Shown here: positions 49,259 to 63,081 of the stretch, piece by piece | How positions within the stretch are numbered: the first letter of the stretch is position 1 | Layout of the letters: each line of letters starts with the position of its first letter | DNA from: Pyrus communis | Lineage: Eukaryota > Streptophyta > Magnoliopsida > Rosales > Rosaceae | DNA length: 64,000 bases | NCBI RefSeq assembly: GCF_963583255.1 | Contig: NC_084808.1 | Span: 15,275,201 to 15,339,200 of the forward strand | Direction: 5' to 3' | Made by a program: the position numbers and the translations under genes | Notes under the pieces: generated by a model | What the model was told of the DNA's origin: nothing | Seen by the model: only the letters and a program-made list of their open reading frames with translations | Databases searched by the model: none

Positions 49259-49669
49259 GACAGATAGTGCCCTGAAGTTTGGTTGGTTTTTCATGTTCTA
49301 TATGGTATGTACTGATACTGTATCTATTTGACTTATTATGCTTGACTTACCAATCTGATTTTAATGAGTTTTCCTGTGGCAGCTCCACATTGGATTTTGT
49401 ATTCTTGCGGCGATAGCTCCTCCAATTGTCTTTAATGGGAAATCATTGACGTAAGTTCTTACATTCTTTTTTGTTTCTTGTTTCTTGCATTTAATATTAT
49501 TTACTTGTGGTGATAGCTCCTCCAATTGTCTTAGTAAGTGTTTTGATGCTGTGTAACTGAACCAATATATTTTCCTCCTATTATTTTCGACAAATGTGTC
49601 CTTTTTTTTATTTTTTCCATTTTTCTTCTTATATATAGGGGAATTCTTTCGGCAATTGATGTTTTTAAG
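49259..49669 (+). pseudogene. Captured exons of a secretory carrier-associated membrane protein (SCAMP)
   Basis: Three exon blocks with intact splice edges are seen: 49259-49304 (TDSALKFGWFFMFYM), 49383-49450 (LHIGFCILAAIAPPIVFNGK, then SL) and 49639-49669 (TGILSAIDVFK, first codon split across the junction). The reading phase is continuous across the splices. Together they match part of the four-transmembrane core of plant SCAMPs, which work in vesicle trafficking between Golgi, endosome and plasma membrane. The N-terminal coiled coil, earlier membrane spans and C-terminus are missing, and a stop follows VFK. Retained introns show capture at the DNA level. The exons could still be spliced into an element transcript. 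Confidence 0.8.
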
Positions 49670-50518
49670 TAAATGAACGTAAAATTTATATATTTTCATC
49701 TAGAGAAAATTACATGACTGAGGAAATGTGGGGAAATTAATTAAGTATAGTTTTAGATTAACTATGTCAATTTTCTATGTTGAATGCTCAGATTTTTGAA
49801 CCATTTATTTTATTTATTGATTGGAATTTGGATATATGCTGAACTGTGGTTGTGATATATTAATGTGCATCAACATCAAGGGGAAGGGCTCAACCATCAA
49901 CATCATGGGGAAGAGTACAAGTACCAACAAGAAGGGAGCAACCACAAGTATCAACAAGATCAAGGGGACGAAGGGGCCGAAGAGGCCAACAATATTTATA
50001 GACTTTAAGCTTTGCTTTTTAGCTTTTGGGTTTGTTTATTTATTTTAAAACCTTGGCTTGTAACTATTATTTTTGCTTTTGAGTTTGTTACTTTATTTAT
50101 TTTAAAACCTTGGCTTGTAAGTTGTAACTATTATTTTTGGTTTTGGGTTTGGTACATAATTTATTTTTATTGCATGCATGATGCATGTGTAGTGGGCAAA
50201 TTGAAACTTTGTTATTATTGAAACTTTGTGCACAAATGGGTAGTGGGTAGATAGATTGAAACTTAATTTTAGCCCAAAAACATAATATGTCAAATTTTAG
50301 CCCAAAAACATAATATGTCAAATTTTAGTCCAAAAGCCCAAAAACATTTCGGGATTCCCGATTTGTCCCGAAATCCCGAAATTATTTTGGGATTCCCGAA
50401 AATTGGGATTTCCGAAAATTTGGTTTGGGATTGGTATTGAATTTGGGATTCCCAAAAATTTCGGTTTGGGAATCGGGACAAGGGTTTCGGTATGGGATCC
50501 CATACCGAACCACCCCTA

Positions 50519-50526
50519 CATATAAG
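50519..50526 (+). promoter_or_regulatory. TATA-like motif of the malate dehydrogenase gene (also the hAT target-site duplication)
   Basis: CATATAAG lies 114 bases before the ATG and is followed by a pyrimidine-rich leader (CCTCTTCCCTCCGCTTCC). It is identical to the copy at 47145-47152, the two being the 8 bp duplication made by the hAT insertion. Use as a TATA box is inferred from sequence and spacing. Confidence 0.6.
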
Positions 50527-50639
50527 GACCTCTTCCCTCCGCTTCCTTTACTCTCTCACTGTAGGCTCTTCTCATCTGCAAATCCACTTCGCTACCTCAT
50601 ATCGATCGATTCGTCTCCCTCCTCAGTTCTTCGGAATCC

Positions 50640-52817
<2,178 letters not shown>

Positions 52818-53486
52818 ATGCTCTCGTCCATTCCTTTGTGGGGTTGTAAGTTTGGCCTCCTTGCAATGTGTGAAAAACGGAAGTAGCTGAAGTTTTGAAT
52901 AATGCCATTGTTAAGATAGAGAAATCTGTTAATGATGCATAAGCTGCTTTTGTGGGTCTTACAGTTGTTGAGCCCATTATTATATTCGGACGCTTTGACA
53001 GTTTTTTCTTTTTTAGTTGCATATTTGAACGTCAATGGAATCGAGACGTAAAATAATCCATATCTGCCTTGATTCTAATTTGTTGTCGCTTGTGGTTATG
53101 TTCATTTCCTAGACTTTCGTTGGTGTTCTTACAAGTGAATGGAGGACGGCAATAAGGACAGACAAACCTGGATTAGCCTTGTGTGTTTGTTTTGTTGTGT
53201 TTTGGCTTGTCTTTTCGAGATGTCCCTTCCTTCTTGTTGCTTTGCTGCAGCTCTCCTACTTCTCCATTTTTGTTTTATCATTTGTCTTAATTTAGCGAAA
53301 CGATAAACATCGGAACTACAAAGTTCGATGGAATCAAATTCAGCTTGGTATATACTATGTTTTTCTGAAGTAACTTCAGGCTTTACTGCAACCTAGTTAC
53401 AAACTAATTTTCTTCTTGTGGTGGCAATAGTGTTTGCCTGTCGTTTGTTTTGTGTCGAAGAGTCATGTCTATGGACGCTAGGGGTC
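52818..53486. other. 3' untranslated region and flank of the malate dehydrogenase gene
   Basis: The first few hundred bases probably form the 3' untranslated region. No other gene seen before the Copia element. No clear AATAAA. Confidence 0.45.
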
Positions 53487-53491
53487 TGTTG

Positions 53492-53664
53492 TATTAGGGG
53501 TAATATTGTAAAGGACAAAACTTAATATTGTCAAGTTTTGTTATTTCAGTTGTATTTGTGTATTTGGTTAGTTAGGTGAGCCTTCAATATAAGTGTGTAT
53601 CTTGTGTATAAATACCTTAGTGTGTAATCTTATTGATTACGAAATGAAAATGCACTTTCCAATA
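53492..53664 (+). repeat. 5' LTR of the old Copia
   Basis: 173 bp, starting TATTAGGGG and ending CAATA, with a TATA-like GTATAAATACC at about 53606-53616. Confidence 0.9.
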
Positions 53665-53757
53665 TGGTATACACCGCCATTGCCTAACAACCTTTACTAT
53701 CCTCTTCGCTTCCTGCTCACCGACCTTTGAAAATTCTTCAAACCCTAGCCTGCAACA

Positions 53758-56700
53758 ATGGCAGCTGCTCCCTCTCTCCTCTATTTCTACCTCTCAAGTT
53801 CATCTTGAGCTCTCTTAAGTCACCAATCTGTGCCCTAATTCTTTTGCACCACCATCGATTTCTTCAGTCACGATCAACAACATTGGATCAATGGTTCCGA
53901 TTAAGCTTACCACCACAAATTACCTCACCTGGAGTGCTTTATTTGCTACGATCTTCCACTGTTACATCACCATTGGAATCATCGACGGCTCTGTGACTGC
54001 TCTTCCCAAATTTCTTCGCGATTCATTAGGAAATTGTACTTCAACACTTAATCTTGAATTTGTGATTTGGTATGAGAATGATCAAAACATTTTGATCTGG
54101 CTTAAACTCCACTCTCTCTTATTCTCTGATTACATACATTGTTGGTGTTAATTCTGCTTGGGAACTCTAGTCTAAGCTTGAATCTAGACTTGCGACGGCT
54201 TCATAGTCTCACATTCACGAGCTTCGTTCTCGTCTTCGCAACATCACCAATGGCGAATCAACTGTTGTGATCTATCTCCAGCAAATCGAAAAAATTGTTG
54301 ACGCTCTTGCCAACGCTGGTGCTCCTGTTGATGATTCAAAACTCATCTCAGTTACCTTGCACAAATTGCCTCCTAAATACGATTCTTTTGTTGATGCGGT
54401 TCAATTCCGTCTCGGATCCACAAATCTTGATGAACTTCATGGTCATCTGCTCAGTAAGGAAGTTGAACTCAACAATAGCAAGAAATCCTCCTCTGCTCCA
54501 ATTTAAGCCTTACATTCATCTGCTGGTATTCTCCCTATACCAACAGATTCTCCAAATTCTCAGGCCTATGTTGCTTAGAATGCATCCTATTTCAACTCCA
54601 ATCAAGGCCGTGGTGTGGATTGCAAATTCTCAAACCTTAGAAATTCACATAATCATTGAATTTCCACAATTTCAGGAACAACAACAATAATCAGAGGAAT
54701 ATCTCTCGCAACAATAATCAAAGGTACAATAATCATGGTTTAATACTAATTTCAACTACTCTGGCAGAAGAAATCCATGTCAAATTTGTCAGCAGTATGA
54801 TCATGTGGCTATTGACTGTCCTTATCGCATGAATCCTATGGCAGCAAGAATTCTCAGTCTGCTTCCTGTGCTACAACATCATCCACTGCTCCATCTTGGA
54901 TTCTTGACTCTAGTGCGAGTTCTCACATGACCAACTCATATGCTCATTTGCAGAATCCTGAGTGTTATAGTGGTCCTGAGCAAGTGTACATTGGACATGG
55001 CAAAGGTTTGCCCATTCTTCACTCTGGTTCTTCTACTATTCCTACTTCTACACATTGTTTTAATCTTAAGAATGTTTTACATGTTCCTGCATTAAAACAA
55101 GATTTGCTCTCTGCAAACAAATTCATTCTTGACAATTGGTGCTCAATTCACCTATATCCTTTTCACTTTATTGTGAATGATCTTTCTTTGGAGAAGATTC
55201 TTTTTAAAGGCTCTATTAAAGATGGCTTTTATCCATTTCACACATCTTCCTCCATTGCTGGTACTCAACATGCTCTTACTACAACATCTAAAACCTCTCA
55301 AGATGTATGGCAACAACGTTTAGGCCATCATTCCTTCAAAATCTTAAATAAAATTGTCTCTCAATCATGTATTTCTGTTTCTAATCGATTGAATAAGTCC
55401 CTTGTGTTCAAGTTGTGCTTTGTAAAAATGTTCCAAATTGTCTTTCACTTTAGTACCTTGTAATACAAGCAAACCATTAGAGCTAGTGCACACTAATGTT
55501 TGGGGACTAGCACTCTTATTCTCTGTAAATGGGTTCAGATATTACATAATATTTGTGGATGATTACACCATGTACTGTTTGTTTTTTCCTTTTCAATACA
55601 AGTCTAATGTGCTTCATACTTTTATTACATTCAAGTCAATGGTTGAAAATCTATTAAATGCCAAGATTGTTGCGCTTCGATCTGACTCTGATGGAGAATT
55701 TATTAGCACTAAGTTCTCTCAATTCTTGAAATATCATGGCATATCTCATCAACTCAATTGTCCTCATACTCCAGAGCAGAATGGTTGTGCTGAAAGGAAG
55801 CACCGACATCTGGCAGGAACTGCAAGAACTCTCTTTGCAACTTCTAAGGTTCCTCATGAATACTAGGTAGATGCTTTCTCAACAGTTGTTTATTTGATCA
55901 ATCGCATGCCTGCTGCTATAAAATGTTATCTTTGGGAATCTCTCTTTCACAGATCACTAGATTATTCCACACTAAAGGTTTTTGCCTACGGATGTTTTCC
56001 TTGGGTAAAGCCACATGTCTCTTCCAAGCTTGATCCCAAGAGTCAATCTTGTGTGTTTTTGAGATACAGTCTGCAACACAAAGGTTACAAATGCTTGGAT
56101 TTCACTACAAGGAACATCTATCTCTCAAGACATGTTATATTTGATGAGGTTTATCTCCTATTTCATCACATACAACTCATTTCAGCATCCTCCATAGTTA
56201 CACATGTTCAATCCTCCATGAATTCCATTTCTACATCCCTAACTTTCAATACCTTTTCCCCTGCACCAATGCATCCAAATCCTGCGCTCACTCCTGTCTC
56301 TAATCCTACACCTGCAGTTCATACTGCTATTAACCCTACAACACATTCTGCAACCAACCCTCCAACTAATCCTAACCTTCACCCTATGCAAATCAAATCC
56401 AAATCTGGAATTTTCAAACCTAAAGGTTTTACAACAACTAAACATTCTATCCTATCTCATATATCTTAAGGTTATATCCCTTCTACTTATCTCTAAGCCT
56501 CAAAACACCCTCAATGAAGACAAGCTATGCAGGAGGAATTGAATGTTGTTCTCAGTACTTGTACTCGGTCCTTGGTTCCATACACATCTTCAAATAATTT
56601 GGTGGGATGCAAATAGGTTTTCAAGATAAAAAGAAAGTCTGATGGTTGTATGGACAGTTACAAAGTCAGATTGGTTACAAAGGTTCCATCAACAACATGG

Positions 56701-58044
56701 CTTGGACTACACAGAAACTTTTAGTCCAGTTGCCAAACCAGTTACAATCAAGTTACTTTTCACTATGGTAGCGAAGTTCAATTGGTTTTTGAATCAATTA
56801 GATATGAGCAATGATTTCTGCATGATAATATCTCAGAATATGTGCTCAAGGTCCAACCTCTTGGTTTTAAGGAACCTACTAAACTCAATCATATGTGTAA
56901 ACTACATAAGTCCTTATATGGCTTAAAATAAGCTCCTTGAGCTTGGTATGAAAAGTTACACAAAGCTTTATCTTTTCATGGTTTTATTGGTTCACAGAAT
57001 GATCACTCTTTATTTTTCAAAAAGTCTCTCGCCTTAGTGTTTGTTTTGGTGTATGTGGATAACATTCTTGTCACTGGTCCAAATTCTCAAGCCTGCAAGG
57101 ATACTATATCTCAACTCAGTGCATTTTTTTCTATCAAGAATTTGGGTCCTCTCCATTATTTCCTTGGCATTGAAGTAAAAAGGTCTTCTTATGGGATATT
57201 CATTTCCCAAATGAAATATATCTTGGATCTTTTCAAGAAAGCATGCATGTATGGTGCAAAACCATGTACTACCCTTTTCAACACTTCCTATCTGGATCAC
57301 AACTCTCCCTTTCTACAGGATCCTACATAATACAGGTCTTTAGTTGGTGGTTTGTAGTACTTAACTTGGTCTAGGCCAAACTTATCATTTGCAGTTAATT
57401 TGGTTTGTCAATTCATGTAACAACCCAGAGAATCACACTTTCATGTAGTTAAAAGATTCTCAGGCACCTCAAGGGTACTCTTGATCTTGGTCTTTGGTTT
57501 CCCAAGTGTTCAAAGCCTCTCAACATCAATGCTTTCTCCAATGCAGATTAGGCAGGTTGTCATACGGATAGAAGATCCACTTGAGGTTTTTTGTATATTT
57601 TTGGGAGACTCTATCATTAGCAGGAGTGCCAAGAAACAACCAATAGTGGCATGCTCATCTACTGAAGTTGAGTACAGGTTTTTAGCTAACATTTATGCTA
57701 AAATTACTTAGATTTGCAAGTTTTTAACTGATGTTGGGTTAATTCTACCTTGTCCTCCAAAGCTTTGGTGTGATAACATATCTGCTAACTCCTTAGCAAA
57801 GAACCCAATTTTTCATACCTGGACCAAACATGTGGAAATCGATTACCACTACATTCGAGAGAAAGTTCTTTCTAAGGAAGTCTCTGTTCATTTTGTTTGC
57901 ACTCAAAATCAAACTGCAAACATTTGTACTAAAGCTTTGTCAAAAGCCAGATTTCTTCTTCTAAGAGACAAACTTTCACTCAGATTACCTCATTTTAGTT
58001 TGAGGGAGGGTATTAGGGGTAATATTGTAAATAACAAAATGTAA
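53758..58044 (+). pseudogene. Copia gag-pol of the old element, many stops and frameshifts
   Basis: The recognisable order is gag (MVPIKLTTTNYLTWSALF from 53891), a zinc knuckle (CQICQQYDHVAIDC, about 54780), a protease motif changed to DSSA (about 54905), pre-integrase (RLGHHSFKILNKI, about 55320), integrase (HTNVWGLALLF, FVDDYTMY, LRSDSDGEF, TPEQNGCAERKH, 55450-55866), reverse transcriptase (HGLDYTETFSPVAKPVTIKL, about 56700, and LVYVDNILVTG, about 57050) and RNase H (WCDNISANS-like to about 58040). It closely follows the domain text of the nested younger element, so both belong to related families. At least ten stops or frame changes make it inactive. Confidence 0.85.
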
Positions 58045-58106
58045 CAATGTTAAGTTTCGTTATTTCAGTTTTATTTGTGTATTTGGTTAGTTAGGTGAGC
58101 TGTCAA

Positions 58107-58339
58107 TATAGAATCTGGAAACTTCCTCTATAAGCTTTCCAATTGTATTTCTGAATTAATTTGTTTTTACACTGTGAAGACATATATATATAGCCTTTGG
58201 CTATTTACAAAGATACCCCTTAACTACCTACCTTATAACAGTTCTAACTAATCACAAACATTAGCACAGCTAATTACATTTAGAGATAACAGACTATTTT
58301 ACAGTAACTGAAATGGGTGACTTGTCATTTTCCCTAATA
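58107..58339 (-). repeat. 3' LTR of the young Copia
   Basis: 233 bp, two differences from the LTR at 62758-62990. The polyprotein stop codon lies inside it. Confidence 0.93.
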
Positions 58340-61300
58340 CACCCCCTCAAGCTAGAAGGGGAATCAGAACAGATTCCAATGGGAAGCTTGGAGCACAGGA
58401 ACTGAAATCGACTTTTGGATAAAGACTTGGTGTGAAGATCAGCTAATTGGTCTGCATTGCAAACATACTGAACTTTGAGAAGATTAGCTAGAACCAATTC
58501 GCGAATATAGTGGTAATCAATCTCAACATGCTTTGTACGAGCATGAAAAACAGGATTAGATGCGAGGGAGATGGCTGAGATGTTGTCACACCAAAGTGTA
58601 GGTAGTGTAGGGATAGGGAAGTGAAGATCTCTGAGGATTTTGCAAACCCAAGTAAGTTCAGTAGCTGTATGAGCTAAGGAGCGATATTCAACCTCTGTAG
58701 ATGACCGTGCAACAGTACTTTGTTTCTTAGCACTCCAGCTAATGAGATTGGAGCCTAAGAACACACAATAGCCACTGGTAGATCTTCTATCAAAAGTGCA
58801 GCCAGCCCAATCAGCATCAGAGTATGCTGAAAGATGGGTTGATCCCTTGGTGAACCATAAACCATGGGAAATAGAACCATTAAGAAATCGAAGAACTCGT
58901 TTAGCTGCCTGAAGATTTTGTTCCCTGGGAGCATGCATGAATTGGCAGATCTGGTTGACAGCAAAAGCGAGATCCGGTCTAGTCCAAGTAAGGTATTGTA
59001 ATCCCCCAACAATAGAACGATATTCAGTGGGGTTGGACAAGAGAGGCCCACTGTTATCTAATTTTGTGGAACTAAGGGGTGTGCAGCACGGTTTGGCACC
59101 CTCCATGTGTGTTTTCTTAAGAAGATCAATTAAGTACTTGGATTGATGAACAAAAATGCCATGGGAGGATCTGTGTACTTCTAAGCCCAAGAAGTAGTGT
59201 AAAGGACCAAGATCCTTTACTGGAAACTAAGAACTGAGTTGGGTGATAAACTGTTGACAGATTTGGGAGTGAGGACCGGTTACTAGAATGTCATCAACAT
59301 ACACAAGAACAATAACCAAATGAGGACCATGAAGAACAAACAATGAGGCATCGGATGAAGATTGTTGAAACCCAAGAGAATGAAGAGCTTGAAAAAGTTT
59401 ATCAAACCAAGCTCGAGGAGCTTGTTTTAGTCCATATAGGGATTTCTTCAACTTACAAACTGAAGTAGGAGAATTGGGATCAACAAACCCGGGAGGTTGT
59501 TGCATGTAGACATCCTCCTTTAAGTCACCATGAAGAAAGGCATTGCTTATATCCAATTGATTGAGAAACCAGTTATGTTGGACAGCAAGACTGAGTAAGA
59601 TCTGAATGGTAACTGGCTTGGCAACTGGACTAAAAGTCTCTTGGAAGTCAATACCTTCTTGTTGATGAAAACCCTTTGCCACTAGTCTGGCCTTAAATCT
59701 GTCAATGGTGCCATCAGCCTTTTTCTTAACTCGAAACACCCATTTACATCCAACTATATTTTGGGAAGGATGAGAGGGGACAATGGACCAAGTACCAGTA
59801 GAGATCAATGCATTATACTCATCTTGCATTGCAGCTCGCCAATGAGCATGCTTAGAAGCTTGCAGGTATGTACTAGGAACATAATCAGTGTCAACAGGAA
59901 GAGGATGCTTAGTTGCTGCATAGGCATGAGGGAGAGATTTATAAATGCCAGCCTTGGATCTTGTGATCATTGGATGAGAATTAAGAGGAAGAGGAGGAGG
60001 ATTGGACTGACTTAAGGGTAAGGTGGAGGATTCAGAAACAAAGTCAGAACTGGAAGCAGCATGGACTGAAATGGGTTGAGAAGAAGAATGAGGGGGAGAA
60101 TCGGAGGCAGAAGGAGAAACAGGTGAAGAAGATGGTGCACAGCTAGTAGAGAGATGGGGAATATATTTCTCAAAATAAAGATCCAAAGAGGAAGAGCTTG
60201 CTGGTGAGGATGGGTTGGGACAGAAACAGGGAGGCTGCAGGGATTGAAATGGATAAGAACTTTCATCAAAGACAACATGTCTGGAGATGTAAATTCGAGT
60301 GGTGAGGGGATCAAGACATCGATAGCCTTTGTGTTGAAGGCTATATCCGAGAAAAATACAACTTTTGCTCTTGGCATCTAATTTGCTGTGAACATATGGT
60401 TGGAGCCAAGGGAAGCATTGGCAACCAAACACTTTAAGTTTAGAGTAATCTGGGGGTTGCTTGAATAATAATTCCCATGGTGATGAGGAAATACCAGAGA
60501 TGGGAAGCCGATTAATAAGATAGATGGCAGTGGAGAAGGCTTCAACCCAAAATACATGAGGAACATGAGAAGCAACTAGCAAAGTACGAGCTGTCTCAAC
60601 AAGATGCCTGTGCTTTCTCTCAGCACAACTATTCTGTTCAGGGGTACGTGGACAGCTAAATTGGTGAAAAATGCCATGTGTACTGAGAAAAGAAGCAAAA
60701 GAGGTACTGATGAATTCACCCCCTGAATCTGAGCGCAAAACTTTGATTTTATTTCCAAGTAAATTTTCTACATAAGATTTGAAGACAACAAATGTAGAAA
60801 AAACATCTGACTTGGACTTCAAAGGAAAAAACCAGCTATATTTGCTAAAGTCATCAACAATGAGCAAATAGTACTTGAAACCACTGTTTGAGATAACAGA
60901 CGCTGGACCCCACAGATCACAGTGTAGAAGTTGAAGACTGTGAGTTGTTGTTGAAGAAGAAATTCCAAAAGGAAGCTTATGATTCTTGGCAAGAGCACAA
61001 TCTGAGCAGAAGAAATCAATAGTAGACTTGCCTTGTAAGGACAGTTTATTAGTAGAAATTACCCTTCTGAAAATAGAGGAGGATGGATGACCCAAGCGTC
61101 GGTGCCAAACTTTGACAGGAGCCTTGACACTGAGCAGAGCTGAGGGAGAAGAAAGTGAAGAAGAGCTGGAGCCTTGAAGAGGGTAGAATCCATCTCTAAC
61201 GGGTCCCCGCAAAAGCATCTTCCCCGAAATACGATCCTTGACAGTGGATCCATAAGGGTCAAGGGTCAATGAACAGTTATTATCTTTGAGAAACTGATAA

Positions 61301-62625
61301 GCAGACAAGAGATTATGTTTCATGTAGGGAACGTGTAAAACATTCTGCAGCTTAAAGGAAGTATGAGGAGTATGCAAAGCAGATGAACCAATATGATGAA
61401 TAGAAAGACCTTTACCATCACCAATATACACTTTATCTTCACCAGTATAGGGAGTGGGAGAAGAAATGTTGGCAACATCATTAGTAATGTGAGAAGTCGC
61501 ACCCGAGTCAATCAACCAAGGCTGAGCTGGTTTGGCAGATTGATTGACATACATAGCAGTGAGTTTAGCTGGAGGAATCCGACCACAGATGTCAGGATTC
61601 ATTCGATCAAAACAATCAAGTGCCTCATGACTGTTAGAACCACATATTTGACAGGGAACTTTGAAATAGGAAGAGCCTTGAGGATGACGAGAGCCTTGAA
61701 AGTTACGATTTCCACGAGTGTTGGAGTAATTGCCACGGTTCATTTGGAAATTGCAATTGCCTCTGTGAGAGAAGGAATGGCCTCTGTTATGTTTGCCACG
61801 ATTTGCAGATTTTGATTGTTGCCAGGATGAAGATTGGTGCTGAGCAGCGAACACAGAAGGAGTAAGTGGCAGAGGAGGCTGAGAGTGCACCGAGAAGGCT
61901 TGAAAAGGTTCAGTAGCAGAGGATGAACTGATATTTTTGCGGCGAGCCATGGACAGTTCTTTAGTGAGAAGAAGACCATGGAGTTCATCAAGAGAGGTAG
62001 AGGACAATCGAAGCATGATTGAGTCAATGAATGACTCAAAATCATCAGGCAAGCCATGAAGTGTGGCTACAATTAGGTCGCGATCAGAAACGGAGGCACC
62101 AGCAGCTTGCAAGGAGTCTGAGATTTCCTTAATTTCTTGAAGATACTCGGAGATGGAGCGAGAACCTTTCTGAACAGATTGGAGACGCGACCGTAATTGA
62201 TGAATATGAGCCTCTGAAATTCCACCAAATCTCTGTTCAAGCTTCAACCAGAGTTCGCGAGACGAAGAAACACCCACCGTGAAGGGGATGATTTCCTCAG
62301 AAAGTGTGGAATTGAACCAGATCAAGAGATTTTGATCTTTGTCGTACCATTCCTCAAAGGCAGGATTAATGCTGCGATCAGGTAGGAATGGCGATGGACA
62401 TACATCAGTACCATCAATGATTCCAAGAAGCTTGTAGCGCAGTAGAATTGGGCCAAACAGCGCACGCCAGTTCGATCGTTTCAGCTTGATCGGCACCATG
62501 CTGCCGATGTTATGGATCGTAAGGGAGGTGTAGGAACTCAGAGGACTTGGATTTCCAGAGAAATTAGGGTTTTGAACCGACGGAGAAGACGATTCAGGTG
62601 GTGGCGAAGATGATTGCGCCGCCAT
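58294..62625 (-). CDS. Copia gag-pol polyprotein of the young element, one in-frame stop
   Basis: Starts at ATG 62625 (MAAQSSSPPPESS); an upstream in-frame TTG is not the likely start. Read on the minus strand, the domains are gag (residues about 40-260), a CCHC knuckle (CQICGSNSHEALDC, about 330), protease (WLIDSGATSHIT, about 375), the integrase zinc region (HRRLGHPSS...CSDC, about 510-550) and DDE core (LHCDLWG, LRSDSGGEF, TPEQNSCAERKH), then reverse transcriptase (CKWVFRVKKKADGT, YVDDILVTG). A single TAG at 59229-59227, just after QLSS, interrupts the reverse transcriptase. The same frame continues open through HYFLGLEV, SWSAKKQSTVARSS and RNase H (WCDNISAIS) to a stop at 58294, inside the LTR. 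Total frame about 1443 codons. No other break seen. Confidence 0.92.
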
Positions 62626-62757
62626 AGCTTGCAAAGATGTTAATGCAAGAGAGATCGGAGAAGAGAAACTGAAGAATCAGAGGAGAAGAACAGAAAGATC
62701 GATCGAGTCGAGGGAGCGGAAGGATCGATGCTGTGAAGCAGAAATGGCGTGATACCA

Positions 62758-62990
62758 TATAGAATCTGGAAACTTCCTCTGTAAGCTTTCCAATTGTATT
62801 TCTGAATTAATTTGTTTGTACACTGTGAAGACATATATATATAGCCTTTGGCTATTTACAAAGATACCCCTTAACTACCTACCTTATAACAGTTCTAACT
62901 AATCACAAACATTAGCACAGCTAATTACATTTAGAGATAACAGACTATTTTACAGTAACTGAAATGGGTGACTTGTCATTTTCCCTAATA
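62758..62990 (-). repeat. 5' LTR of the young Copia
   Basis: 233 bp. A TATA-like GGCTATATATATATG (minus strand, about 62846-62832) is the probable promoter. Confidence 0.93.
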
Positions 62991-63081
62991 GTCAATACAA
63001 GTGTTCTAGTACCTTGTGTATAAATACCTCAGTGTGTAATCTTATTGATTAAGAAATGAAAATACACTTTTCAATATGTTG

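Larger units (their letters stand above)
47153..50518. mobile_element. hAT-type element (3366 bp) carrying host gene fragments
   Basis: The ends read TAGGGCTGG (47153) and, inward from 50518, TAGGGGTGG. Both are followed by imperfect inverted sequence rich in CCCGAAATTTCGG and CCATACCGAA motifs, about 150-200 bp per side. A perfect 8 bp duplication, CATATAAG, lies at 47145-47152 and 50519-50526, the hAT signature. No hAT transposase core (BED finger or dimerisation domain) is recognised. A His/Gln-rich terminal exon-like frame near 49866-50010 (HQHQGEGLNHQHHGEEYKYQ, ending NNIYRL) could be the tail of an element gene. The interior holds a ubiquitin-protease exon and three SCAMP exons. Confidence 0.85.
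58107..62990 (-). mobile_element. Young Ty1/Copia retrotransposon (4884 bp) nested in the old Copia
   Basis: The LTRs at 58107-58339 and 62758-62990 are both 233 bp and I count only two differences. They start TATTAGGGAAAATGAC and end GATTCTATA in the minus-strand sense, a TA...TA type. A perfect duplication, GTCAA, lies at 58102-58106 and 62991-62995. On the minus strand the primer-binding site next to 62758 reads TGGTATCACG (initiator-Met type), and a polypurine tract (TTGAGGGGGTG) abuts 58339. Short LTRs and total size resemble the Ale/Retrofit group (inference). The insertion interrupts the 3' LTR of the older element. Confidence 0.95.
53492..63076 (+). mobile_element. Old Ty1/Copia retrotransposon with a younger Copia in its 3' LTR
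   Basis: The 5' LTR is 53492-53664 (173 bp). The 3' LTR starts at 58011 and is split: 58011-58106 and 62996-63076. A perfect 5 bp duplication, TGTTG, lies at 53487-53491 and 63077-63081. The LTRs start TATTAGGGGTAATATTG and end CAATA, not the usual TG...CA. The primer-binding site after 53664 starts TGGTAT, and a polypurine tract (TTTGAGGGAGGG) precedes 58011. In the first ~70 bases the two LTRs differ at about nine positions, so the insertion is old. The polyprotein is heavily mutated. Confidence 0.92.

Noticed and set aside
59761..61815. Plus-strand frames opposite the young Copia polyprotein
   Set aside because: They mirror the polyprotein's codon bias and contain no domain.
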